A DNA stretch of 30,833 bases, from contig VEXF01000019.1 of the NCBI GenBank assembly GCA_009391275.1, positions 1 through 30,833 on the forward strand, read 5' to 3'. A model generated the notes under the pieces. That model was not told the origin of the DNA, searched no databases, and saw nothing but the letters and a program-made list of their open reading frames with translations. The position numbers and the translations under genes were made by a program. This DNA is from SAR202 cluster bacterium AD-804-J14_MRT_500m (lineage in GTDB: Bacteria; Chloroflexota; Dehalococcoidia; UBA3495; GCA-2712585). Shown here one piece after another: positions 1 through 7,242 of the stretch (its first letter is position 1; each line of letters begins with the position of its first letter).

Positions 1-1
1 A

Positions 2-1510
2 GACATAGAACAAACCCTGAACTACGAACTACGAAAGGCGAATCTAAAAGCTCTGATAGTGGGTCGTGTTAAACACATCTATAGCATTTATCAAAAAAGC
101 CTAAAGTACTCAGAACTTGGGAAGCAAATGAGTGATATCAACGACCTATACGCTATACGGGTCATAGTTCAAAACAACCGGGACTGTTACCACGCTCTAG
201 GAATTGTGCACAACCTGTGGCGCCCAATCCCAGGGCAGTTCGACGATTATATAGCGAACCCCAAAGACAACCTGTATAAATCACTTCACACCACGGTTAT
301 GTGCAAAGGTGCCACGCCTTTGGAAGTTCAAGTTCGAACTCATGAAATGCACCAATTGGCTGACTATGGAGTGGCTGCTCATTGGCGCTATAAAGAAGGA
401 AGTACTGGAGACGTTCAGTTCGAACAAAAGATGACTTGGTTGCGCCAACTCTTGGATTGGCAGCGTGATGTCACTGCGACAGATGAATTCATTGAGTCTG
501 TAAAGACAGACCTGTTTCGAGATCAAGTTTTCGCCTATACACCGAAAGGTGCAATCGTAGAACTTCCGACCGGTGCAACTACAATAGACTTTGCATATCG
601 CATACACACAGAACTTGGACACCGTTGTATCGGAGCTAAGATCAATGGACGATTAATCGCGCTAGACTACCAATTGCAAAACGGCGATACAGTAGAGATT
701 CTAACCACCAAAGCAGCCAGAGGCCCCAATCTAGATTGGCTCAATCCTAACTTGGGCTACATCAGAACAGCTGGCGCTCGCAGTGCCGTTCGGCAGTGGT
801 TCAGACGACAGCGCAGAAGCACCAATATTCAAATGGGCCGGGAAATGCTCCGAAAAGAATCCAATCGCCTCAACATGAAAATAGACGATCAATTATTGAT
901 CTCCACATTCAGATATGAGGCTTTAGACGATTTTTATGTAAACCTAGGTTCTGGTGGCATCACGATTAATCAAGTGGTACGTAGATTGACATCTGGTGAG
1001 GATGCCACTGAGCAATCCCATTCATCCCTTCCATTGACTAGCCCAGGTTCCGGAATCATCGTCTTAGGAGTTGGAGACCTCCTGACAAGAATAGGTCAAT
1101 GTTGTAGCCCACTACCCGGAGATGACATAGTTGGGTTCATTACCCGATCTAGAGGCGTAACAGTTCATAAGCAAGATTGTTCAAGTGTACGTAACGAGGA
1201 CGAACGCGAGCGCCTAGTTTCCGTAGAATGGGGAGTTCAACGTGATCTCTACCCGGTAAGATTAGAGATCTTGGCCAGCGATAGAGTCGGTTTATTGCGC
1301 GATGTGACAACGTTGGTATCTGAAGAAAAGGTAAATCTAGCCACCGTAAATACTGCCGAGAACACGGATGGAACCGCCACAATTACTTTGACCGTTCACA
1401 TTAGCGGATTAGATCAACTTGGTCGTATTTTTGACAAACTCGATGGGGTTCGTGGTGTATTGAACGCAACTCGCATTCTCAACGACGGAGCTAGAACCTC
1501 ACGATCTTAA
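2..1510 (+). CDS. relA: RelA/SpoT family (p)ppGpp synthetase, 5' end outside the window
   Basis: Makes the stringent-response alarmone (p)ppGpp from ATP and GDP/GTP in the cytoplasm. The reading frame is open through the first bases of the window and gives typical RSH sequence upstream of the GTG at 59 (ELRKANLKALIVGRVKHIYS), so the gene starts before the window and the GTG is not the start. Visible in order: the synthetase domain (IRVIV, YIANPKDNLYKSLHTTV, EVQVRT, GVAAHW), a TGS domain (starting VFAYTPKGAIVELPTG), the Cys-rich zinc-finger-like segment (QCCSPLPGDDI and HKQDC) and a C-terminal ACT domain (about the last 75 residues). The N-terminal HD hydrolase domain would lie outside the window, so bifunctional Rel cannot be told from a synthetase-only RelA. 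The gene ends in TAA just before the rpsT promoter. Confidence 0.95.
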   Translation, partial: DIEQTLNYELRKANLKALIVGRVKHIYSIYQKSLKYSELGKQMSDINDLYAIRVIVQNNRDCYHALGIVHNLWRPIPGQFDDYIANPKDNLYKSLHTTVMCKGATPLEVQVRTHEMHQLADYGVAAHWRYKEGSTGDVQFEQKMTWLRQLLDWQRDVTATDEFIESVKTDLFRDQVFAYTPKGAIVELPTGATTIDFAYRIHTELGHRCIGAKINGRLIALDYQLQNGDTVEILTTKAARGPNLDWLNPNLGYIRTAGARSAVRQWFRRQRRSTNIQMGREMLRKESNRLNMKIDDQLLISTFRYEALDDFYVNLGSGGITINQVVRRLTSGEDATEQSHSSLPLTSPGSGIIVLGVGDLLTRIGQCCSPLPGDDIVGFITRSRGVTVHKQDCSSVRNEDERERLVSVEWGVQRDLYPVRLEILASDRVGLLRDVTTLVSEEKVNLATVNTAENTDGTATITLTVHISGLDQLGRIFDKLDGVRGVLNATRILNDGARTSRS

Positions 1511-1515
1511 AGCCT

Positions 1516-1543
1516 TTGATTCCCGCAGATTTCTCGTTATAAT
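1516..1543 (+). promoter_or_regulatory. Sigma70-type promoter for rpsT
   Basis: A -35 hexamer TTGATT (1516-1521) and a perfect -10 TATAAT (1538-1543) are separated by 16 bp, directly after the relA stop. Transcription would start near 1550 and leave a leader of roughly 55 nt before the S20 start. The match is seen in the sequence; its activity is inferred. Confidence 0.7.
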
Positions 1544-1606
1544 GTCTGGGCTTGTTCCAACCTAAGAACGCATTAACGGAATATCCCGATATGAAAAGGA
1601 AAGAAA

Positions 1607-1882
1607 TTGTCAGCTGAAAAAGCAGCCCGTTCATCACTAAAAAAACAATTGCGAAACAAAGGGGTTCGCTCCGCAACTCGAACTTTTGTAAGTGCGGCGT
1701 TTAAGGACCTTGCTGACAATGATGACAAGTTGGATGCGAAAGGCTCAGTCGAGCGGGCGATCAGGGCACTGGATAAAGCAGCTAAACATGGTGTCATACA
1801 TGCCAACAATGCAGCTCGTCGAAAGTCCCGGTTAATGAGGCACCTCAATGCCGTCTCTGAACCCGGAACATCTGATCGCTAG
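1607..1882 (+). CDS. rpsT: 30S ribosomal protein S20
   Basis: Primary 16S rRNA-binding protein of the small subunit, 91 aa, basic and helical as usual for S20 (about 85-90 aa). The signature near the C-terminus, KAAKHGVIHANNAARRKSRL, is characteristic, as is the basic N-terminal half (KAARSSLKKQLRNKGVRSA). The start is TTG: the only nearby ATG (1591) runs into a stop after eight codons, while TTG at 1607 is preceded by an AAAGGAAAG-like ribosome binding site. The gene has its own promoter directly upstream and sits between relA and lexA, not beside holA where it often lies. A 91-aa ORF on the opposite strand is a coding shadow. Confidence 0.95.
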   Translation: MSAEKAARSSLKKQLRNKGVRSATRTFVSAAFKDLADNDDKLDAKGSVERAIRALDKAAKHGVIHANNAARRKSRLMRHLNAVSEPGTSDR

Positions 1883-1895
1883 AAGATAATTTGCC

Positions 1896-1908
1896 CGGGT
1901 AATACCCG
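1896..1908 (+). terminator. Weak hairpin after rpsT, possible terminator
   Basis: CGGGT (1896-1900) and ACCCG (1904-1908) can pair across a 3-nt AAT loop just after the rpsT stop and before the lexA promoter. There is no clear run of T behind it, so intrinsic termination is only a possibility. Confidence 0.3.
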
Positions 1909-1916
1909 CGATCTTA

Positions 1917-1945
1917 TTGACAGTTAGAGTAGTGTTACGTATTGT
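1917..1945 (+). promoter_or_regulatory. lexA promoter
   Basis: A perfect -35 TTGACA (1917-1922), a 17-bp spacer and TATTGT (1940-1945, four of six matches to TATAAT). The start of transcription would fall around 1952, inside or beside the LexA box at 1953-1964, the expected geometry for autorepression. Confidence 0.65.
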
Positions 1946-1952
1946 CTCATTA

Positions 1953-1964
1953 GAACACTTGTTC
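1953..1964 (+). promoter_or_regulatory. LexA operator (SOS box) of the GAAC-N4-GTTC type
   Basis: GAACACTTGTTC has perfect GAAC/GTTC arms with a 4-bp spacer, matching the LexA box known from Bacillus and other Gram-positives (core GAAC-N4-GTTC) and not the E. coli CTG-N10-CAG type. It lies 8 bp downstream of the -10 hexamer and 11 bp before the lexA ATG, so bound LexA would block transcription initiation. It supports autoregulation of lexA. Confidence 0.8.
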
Positions 1965-1975
1965 AGGGGCCGCAA

Positions 1976-2620
1976 ATGCGAAGGAAAAAATTATCTCTAC
2001 GGCAACAAACGATCATGGGTTTCATCCGAAAGTTCATGGATGCCAATCCCCATCCCCCAACAGTTAGGGATATCCAAGAAGCTTGTGCCATAAGCTCCAC
2101 TTCAGTAGTTGACTATAACCTAAGACTACTAAATCGAGACGGCTATCTACGACGCAGACCAGATATTGCCCGTGGAATCGAGTTACTCGATGAAGAAGGC
2201 CAGCCAGCCAGTATATTCCGACGTATTGCTGTTATGGGATATATCTCGGCCGGTGAACCGCTTCCTGGACCTAGCTCCGACGGCTGGTCTCAGGAACCGT
2301 TAGAAATTCTAGAGATCCCTAAGCATATGGCTGATCCACAGAAAAATCTTTACGCATTAAAAGTCAAGGGGCTTTCTATGATCGACGCCCTTATTAATGA
2401 TGGCGACTTGGTAATAGTAGAGTCCACACAAGATATTCGGGATGGGGACATGGTTGTAGCTTGGCTAAAACTAGAAGAAGAAACGACCCTCAAACATATT
2501 TATTTCGAAGGAAACCAAATACGCCTGCAACCCGCAAACTCACAAATGAATCCAATTTACGCTAAAGCCTCAAACGTGGAAACTCGAGGCAAGGTTGTTG
2601 GCGTGCTAAGAACACTATAG
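1976..2620 (+). CDS. lexA: LexA repressor, SOS regulator with self-cleaving peptidase domain
   Basis: Represses SOS genes and is inactivated by RecA-stimulated self-cleavage. The 214-aa product has an N-terminal winged helix (LSLRQQTIMGFIRKF...PPTVRDIQEA, residues about 7-60) and a C-terminal S24 peptidase domain. The scissile Ala-Gly pair is in YISAGEPL (A92-G93), the catalytic Ser is S134 in KGLSMIDALI and the general-base Lys is K173 in TTLKHIYFEGN. All key residues are present, so it should cleave itself. AGGGG (1965-1969) serves as ribosome binding site for the ATG. A consensus-like LexA box lies in its promoter. Only 59 nt separate it from mdh and no promoter is evident there, so read-through into mdh is possible. 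Confidence 0.95.
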   Translation: MRRKKLSLRQQTIMGFIRKFMDANPHPPTVRDIQEACAISSTSVVDYNLRLLNRDGYLRRRPDIARGIELLDEEGQPASIFRRIAVMGYISAGEPLPGPSSDGWSQEPLEILEIPKHMADPQKNLYALKVKGLSMIDALINDGDLVIVESTQDIRDGDMVVAWLKLEEETTLKHIYFEGNQIRLQPANSQMNPIYAKASNVETRGKVVGVLRTL

Positions 2621-2679
2621 ACCACGTTTTTCCTCGCAGCACACGGAATTTCCAGATCAACCAACAAGGAGCCATATAG

Positions 2680-3624
2680 ATGCGGAAAAAGGTATCGGTA
2701 GTCGGCGCAGGCAACGTGGGCGCCACCACCGCGCAACGGATCCACCAACTTGGCTACGCTGACGTAGTTTTGGTAGACATTGTAGATGATCTGCCCCAAG
2801 GAAAAGCACTAGACATGGCCGAATCAGGCCCCGTCATAGGATCAGATGCCTCAATCACAGGTAGCAACGGATACGAAGAGACCGCCAAATCCGACTTAGT
2901 AATTATTACTGCCGGGATTGCACGTAAACCCGGGATGAGCCGGGATGACCTGCTCATTACCAACATGAATATCGTCGGAAGTGTTACACGTGAAGTAGTC
3001 AAATATTCTCCGGACTGCTTGATCATCGTAGTAAGCAATCCTCTAGATGCTATGTGTCATCACGCATTTGAGGTGAGCGGCCTGCCAAGAAATCGTGTGT
3101 TTGGGATGGCTGGTGTGTTAGATACCGCCCGATTCCGCACATTTATCGCCCAAGAACTAGATGTTTCTGTCGAAGATGTCCAGGCCTACGTCTTAGGCGG
3201 CCATGGTGACGACATGGTTCCATTAGTCCGTTATACGACTGTAGGGGGGATACCTATATCAGAACTGTTAGCATCTGACGTAGTGGATAGGTTAGTCAAA
3301 CGAGCGCGACAAGGTGGCGGTGAAATCGTAGCACTACTCAAGGCCGGTAGTGCTTACTACGCCCCATCAGCCTCCATTACCCAGATGGCCGAAGCAGTAT
3401 TGTTAGAGAAAAATCGAATTCTTCCGGCCTGCGTTTGCCTAGAAGGTGAATATGGGATCAGCGGGGTCTCAGTTGGAGTACCTGTTAAATTGGGCGCGCA
3501 CGGAATTGAACAAGTTATAGAAATCAGCCTAGAAGATGCAGAACAAGCCATGCTCAACAAATCTGCTAACAGCGTGCGGGAACTTATAGAGGTTATGCAT
3601 GCCCATCAAAACCAGACTAGCTGA
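2680..3624 (+). CDS. mdh: Malate dehydrogenase (LDH-like family)
   Basis: Oxidises malate to oxaloacetate with NAD+ in the TCA cycle. The 314-aa protein has the Rossmann motif GAGNVG (residues 9-14), an acidic residue at the end of the second strand (VLVDI, D33) favouring NAD over NADP, the flexible-loop substrate arginines in RKPGMSRDD (R82 and R88), the relay Asp/Arg in LDTARFR (D148, R151) and the catalytic His in GGHGDDM (H175). Arg at position 82, where lactate dehydrogenases have Gln, points to malate. This is the LDH-like MDH type found in Chloroflexus and many other bacteria. AAGGAG (2666-2671) lies 8 nt before the ATG. It fits functionally with the succinate dehydrogenase and complex I genes further on. 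Confidence 0.93.
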   Translation: MRKKVSVVGAGNVGATTAQRIHQLGYADVVLVDIVDDLPQGKALDMAESGPVIGSDASITGSNGYEETAKSDLVIITAGIARKPGMSRDDLLITNMNIVGSVTREVVKYSPDCLIIVVSNPLDAMCHHAFEVSGLPRNRVFGMAGVLDTARFRTFIAQELDVSVEDVQAYVLGGHGDDMVPLVRYTTVGGIPISELLASDVVDRLVKRARQGGGEIVALLKAGSAYYAPSASITQMAEAVLLEKNRILPACVCLEGEYGISGVSVGVPVKLGAHGIEQVIEISLEDAEQAMLNKSANSVRELIEVMHAHQNQTS

Positions 3625-3856
3625 AAGATCTCTTGTTGTAGACCGATAACTTTGATAATAGAAACACATAGGCAAAATCCTGTTGCATAATCATAAGTTA
3701 TTCGGCCCATATTTTCGTGATACTTACCCCATGAACAGCCACCACACTCTAATGATCCTGCCAGCAAAAACGATTCAACATTTTTAGAGCGACGGCAAAC
3801 TCAAATCGTGATCTCACCCTTCACCCAGGTTATCTCAATCTACATAACTGGATTTT

Positions 3857-3885
3857 TTAACTGTTACAACAAAATCAAGTCTAAT
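3857..3885 (+). promoter_or_regulatory. Promoter for the aminotransferase gene
   Basis: TTAACT (3857-3862), 17 bp, then TCTAAT (3880-3885, five of six matches). It is the best promoter match in the 289-nt stretch after mdh, and puts the transcription start about 12 nt before the strong ribosome binding site at 3904. The rest of that stretch (3625-3850) shows only short scattered repeats and no convincing gene. Confidence 0.55.
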
Positions 3886-3919
3886 TACATTACCATGCCC
3901 AGTAAGGAGGCATATGTCG

Positions 3920-5218
3920 ATGCAACGTCGTGGCGAAGCAGAAAATATCCTCATTAATAAAGCCGCTCGATATTTCCCAGGAGGGCAAAATGGCAACATG
4001 GCATTTGACGATTCCAGATCGTTTCTAGTGAAACGCGGAAGTGGCTCACGGATTTGGGATGTCAGTGGGAACGAATATATCGACTACCTCATGGGGTCAG
4101 GACCTATGGTGTTGGGTCACGCTCATCCAAGTGTCATCGAAGCAGTTAGAACAGCCGTCGCCGATGGCAGCACATTTTTTACGAACAACGAGTCTGCTGT
4201 ACTGCTTGCCGAAGAAATCGTGGCAGCAGTTCCATGTGCCGAGCAAATCCGTTTCACAACTAGCGGGACTGATGCCTGCTTTCAAGGGCTGCGCATAGCT
4301 CGGTCGTTTCGAAAACGTGACAAAATTCTGAAATTCGAAGGAGGCTTCCACGGCACCAGTGACTATTCATTAATTAGCAATCCCCCACGGCAACTTTTAC
4401 AGTATCCATATGGAGACCGCAGCAGCGGAGGTATTCCCAAAGTAATTGAAGACTTGGTGTTAGTTGCGCCATACAACGACGTGGACACGACAACAGCAAT
4501 CATCGAACAACATCATAACGAACTCGCAGCAGTGATCATAGAACAGGTACAACGGATCCTCGCACCCCTTCCTGGATTCCTCCAGGCGGTAAGAAAAGTG
4601 ACTGCAAAACACGAAATTCCCCTGATCTTTGACGAAGTAGTGACTGGGTTTCGATTGGCATATGGTGGAGCCCAAGAATACTATGGCATTACTCCAGATT
4701 TGGCAGCTATCGGGAAGATCGTCGGCGGTGGATACCCGTTGGCTGCTATTTGCGGCCGGGCTGATATCATGTCCAGCTACGATTCGTCGCAGACTGATGC
4801 CGACGCCGTCGTTAGCCAGATAGGTACTCTTAATGGGAATCCTGTAGCCTGCGCCGCCGGGCTATCCACATTAGCCGAGCTACGCCGCCAAGGTGATTCT
4901 GCTTACAATCGCCTGTGGGCCACCGGTCGCCGGCTTAGAGAAGCCCTTGAAACACTATGTGCAGAATCCGAAATTCCGGCCCAGACGTCTGGCGTAGACC
5001 CCGTATTTGACATTATATTTACCGATGCCCATCTGACTGGATTTCGCTCTACCCTTTCGGCTGACCATGCCTTGAATAACCGTTTCCGGAACCTGCTACA
5101 GGATGAGGGCGTCTTCCGCGGCCCATCGAAATTCTATCCATCGCTCGCTCACACAGACGACGATTTGGAACAAACTATCTCTGCTTTCCGTCACGCCATC
5201 ACTAAGCTTCGCAATTGA
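3920..5218 (+). CDS. Class III aminotransferase, glutamate-1-semialdehyde 2,1-aminomutase-like
   Basis: A fold-type I PLP enzyme closest in motifs to glutamate-1-semialdehyde aminomutase (HemL): PMVLGHAHP, RFTTSGTDA, KFEGGFHG, the PLP-ring Asp in IFDEVVTGFR, the Schiff-base Lys in IGKIVGGGYP and GTLNGNP. Where HemL has Glu-Pro in the strand before the PLP Asp (IVEPV), this protein has Glu-Gln (IIEQV), and the C-terminal half is divergent. It is therefore more likely a paralogue acting on another amine or amino acid than true HemL; no heme genes are nearby. The substrate cannot be read from sequence. Two ATGs are possible, 3914 and 3920. AAGGAGG ends at 3910, leaving 3 nt to the first and 9 nt to the second, so 3920 is preferred. 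Confidence 0.85.
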   Translation: MQRRGEAENILINKAARYFPGGQNGNMAFDDSRSFLVKRGSGSRIWDVSGNEYIDYLMGSGPMVLGHAHPSVIEAVRTAVADGSTFFTNNESAVLLAEEIVAAVPCAEQIRFTTSGTDACFQGLRIARSFRKRDKILKFEGGFHGTSDYSLISNPPRQLLQYPYGDRSSGGIPKVIEDLVLVAPYNDVDTTTAIIEQHHNELAAVIIEQVQRILAPLPGFLQAVRKVTAKHEIPLIFDEVVTGFRLAYGGAQEYYGITPDLAAIGKIVGGGYPLAAICGRADIMSSYDSSQTDADAVVSQIGTLNGNPVACAAGLSTLAELRRQGDSAYNRLWATGRRLREALETLCAESEIPAQTSGVDPVFDIIFTDAHLTGFRSTLSADHALNNRFRNLLQDEGVFRGPSKFYPSLAHTDDDLEQTISAFRHAITKLRN

Positions 5219-5265
5219 GACACTCAACTACTTCCAGTTCCACCAATGTTACAGTGAAGAGAATA

Positions 5266-5317
5266 GCTAACGTCGGCGGTTAGCCGGTCGTATCTGAGTC
5301 CCGCGATCCAATACGAC
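5266..5317. terminator. Two adjacent hairpins between convergent genes
   Basis: GCTAAC (5266-5271) pairs with GTTAGC (5279-5284) over a 7-nt loop. GTCGTAT (5287-5293) pairs with ATACGAC (5311-5317) over a 17-nt loop. They lie in the 137-nt gap between the plus-strand aminotransferase and the minus-strand sdhE, where a bidirectional terminator is expected. Neither has a clear T-run, so the terminator role is inferred from position. Confidence 0.4.
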
Positions 5318-5355
5318 GATTCCACCAGGTTGCCATGTTTTGACCTAGATGTACC

Positions 5356-6246
5356 CTATCCGCGTACTGCTACCTTACTCATCACTTGTTTCGCGGAAAT
5401 TATATGTCGTGATAAGCCCATCTCTTTCGCGTCAAACCCTAAAGCAATCCCTATTAATTGTGGCAAGTGAATGATCGGTAAATTAATACCGCGATCAGCC
5501 TGCTGCATTGCTTTAGGTTGGTAACCGTCTAGATTCAAATGGCAGAGAGGACACGGAGTTACCATTGCGTCTGCTCCAAGGTCCTTTGCTGTACCGGTAT
5601 GATTAGCGACCATCGCAACTGAGTTTTGCTCGTTGATTGTCAAGATTGGGAATCCACAGCACCGTGTCTTACCGGGATAATCGACAACCTGAGCTCCTAA
5701 AGCTTCCATTACTCTTTCAAGAGAGTCTTCTCTTTCAGGGTAGAGTCGAAATTCTAGAGCGTCGCTTGGTCTAACCATATAGCACCCATAAAATGGCGCC
5801 AACTTAAGATTGGTTAACGGCCTGACCACCATAGATTTGAGTGATTCTATACCTATTTCCTCTATGATTACCCAAAGGAGATGGCGTGGCTTAACTGTCC
5901 CTCTATACTCTAATCCTTCTTCTGCCAGATTAGAGTTGACCCTAGCCAGGTACTCAGGGTTAGTCGTTAGCCTACGGTTGGCCTGGCTCATAACACCTTG
6001 ACAGGTGCTGCATATAGTCATTAACGGAAGATCTATCTGTTCTGCTATAGCGAACGTACGCGCGTTCAGTGTATCCCCCAAGAACTGGTTTTTTTCCTGT
6101 AACACGCCAGCCCCAGTACAAGTAGCCCCGCGCTCTTGTAACTCATCAAGCTCAAATCCCAGTTGTTGGCAAACTTTTATGGTGGCCGGATATAATTCCG
6201 GGCATCCACCACGCGATACGCAGCCCGGGAAAAAAGCGAACTTCAA
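5356..6246 (-). CDS. sdhE: Class E succinate dehydrogenase/fumarate reductase subunit E (HdrB-like, two CCG domains)
   Basis: Quinone-side subunit of a class E succinate:quinone or quinol:fumarate oxidoreductase; it replaces the usual heme b membrane anchor and resembles heterodisulfide reductase subunit B. The 296-aa product has two cysteine-rich CCG modules. The C-terminal one is complete: C155, C196-C197 in RCCGFP, C232 and C235 in PCPLC. The N-terminal one has C9, C79 and C82, but its CC pair is reduced to a single Cys in ATCTGAG (C43). No membrane helix is obvious. The start is TTG with a strong AGGAGG (complement of 6253-6258) a few bases upstream; no ATG fits. It follows sdhB by 33 nt and is last in the cluster. 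The name is unrelated to the E. coli flavinylation factor SdhE. Confidence 0.88.
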   Translation of the reverse strand: MKFAFFPGCVSRGGCPELYPATIKVCQQLGFELDELQERGATCTGAGVLQEKNQFLGDTLNARTFAIAEQIDLPLMTICSTCQGVMSQANRRLTTNPEYLARVNSNLAEEGLEYRGTVKPRHLLWVIIEEIGIESLKSMVVRPLTNLKLAPFYGCYMVRPSDALEFRLYPEREDSLERVMEALGAQVVDYPGKTRCCGFPILTINEQNSVAMVANHTGTAKDLGADAMVTPCPLCHLNLDGYQPKAMQQADRGINLPIIHLPQLIGIALGFDAKEMGLSRHIISAKQVMSKVAVRG

Positions 6247-6279
6247 ACTAATCCTCCTGATTCAATGTGAACATCGATG

Positions 6280-7242
6280 CTATGTTTCCTTTTGCTCGTC
6301 CGCAACCCTTTTGACCAAACGCCGCACCTTTTCTACTTCCGGCACGGGTTTATGAAACAGGGAAGGCATTTTCCCTTTTAACAAAGCTCTAAGTCCAACC
6401 GGTGCCATGTTCATCATGGCAGGTAAATTAAACATCCCGAAAGTCTTGATCGGCAACATAAGCTCATTTAACCAGCCGCTGTGACTGACTGATTGTGCAA
6501 ACACTTCGGTATGTCTGGCACCATAGTTGTCGCCATATCCTTGACCCATGGCTTTATCTCGGAGTGCCATGATCCGATCCATTGGGGCTACGTCTTTGGG
6601 GCACACCTCAACGCATTCGTAGCATCTTGTACAATCCCATATTCCACTATATTCACTTAGCATACCCAAGCGTGTTTTATCATCACCATCCCTTGGATCC
6701 GCCACAAACCGATAAGCCTTGGCTAAAGCAGCCGGCCCTATAAAATTTTTATCTACCTCAAGAACAGTACAATCCGACACACACGCTCCACACATGATGC
6801 AAGCCATGACTCCTGCGAGATGAACCATGTCCGCATTTGGCGCTAAATATTCGCCTCCAGGTTCAGGGCCTGTAGGCTTAATCCAAGGTGATACCTGACG
6901 GATTTTATCCCAAAAGATATTCTGATCCACTACCAGATCTTTCAGCACTGGCATATTCCCAGCAGGCTCGACCGTAACCGTTTGACCAGGTGATGCCAAT
7001 TCCGTAATTTTCGTGTTGCAAGCCAGCTTCGCATGACCGTTAATGCGCATAGCACATGAGCCACAGATAGCGCTTCGGCACGAGCATCTAAGCGCCAAGC
7101 TGCCATCGATTTCTTCCCGGATCTTGATGAGTGAGTCTAGGACACTCGCAGTTTCCTCCACATCCACTCCATAATCCTGCCAATAGGATCCCTGTTCAGC
7201 TTCTTCTGGGTTAAACCGTCTTACAGATACGGTGACTTCCAT
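6280..7242 (-). CDS. sdhB: Succinate dehydrogenase/fumarate reductase iron-sulfur subunit (class E type)
   Basis: Carries electrons between the FAD of SdhA and the HdrB-like subunit. The N-terminal plant-type ferredoxin domain has CRSAICGSC and a later LAC for the [2Fe-2S] cluster. The C-terminal part has CIMCGACVSDC for one [4Fe-4S], then CTRCYECVEVCP. The last motif keeps the canonical C-x5-C-x3-CP spacing but adds a Cys at +3, which in class E enzymes turns the [3Fe-4S] cluster into a second [4Fe-4S]. About 90 residues follow, longer than in ordinary SdhB, perhaps for docking SdhE. The frame is open to 7269, but the ATG at 7242 is chosen: it overlaps the sdhA stop (TAATG) and has AGAGGAG upstream. 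Confidence 0.93.
   Translation of the reverse strand: MEVTVSVRRFNPEEAEQGSYWQDYGVDVEETASVLDSLIKIREEIDGSLALRCSCRSAICGSCAMRINGHAKLACNTKITELASPGQTVTVEPAGNMPVLKDLVVDQNIFWDKIRQVSPWIKPTGPEPGGEYLAPNADMVHLAGVMACIMCGACVSDCTVLEVDKNFIGPAALAKAYRFVADPRDGDDKTRLGMLSEYSGIWDCTRCYECVEVCPKDVAPMDRIMALRDKAMGQGYGDNYGARHTEVFAQSVSHSGWLNELMLPIKTFGMFNLPAMMNMAPVGLRALLKGKMPSLFHKPVPEVEKVRRLVKRVADEQKET

Noticed and set aside
59..61. GTG at 59 as the start of relA
   Set aside because: The frame stays open to the first bases of the window and encodes RSH-like sequence upstream, so the gene is truncated by the window edge.
1573..1848. 91-aa ORF on the minus strand over rpsT
   Set aside because: Mirror frame of a confirmed ribosomal protein; no domain, ribosome binding site or promoter.
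6110..6130. Selenocysteine replacing the missing CCG cysteine in sdhE
   Set aside because: The codon at that position is ACT (Thr), not TGA.
6005..6355. 116-aa plus-strand ORF over sdhE and the sdhB end
   Set aside because: Antisense shadow of two well-supported genes with no recognisable motif.
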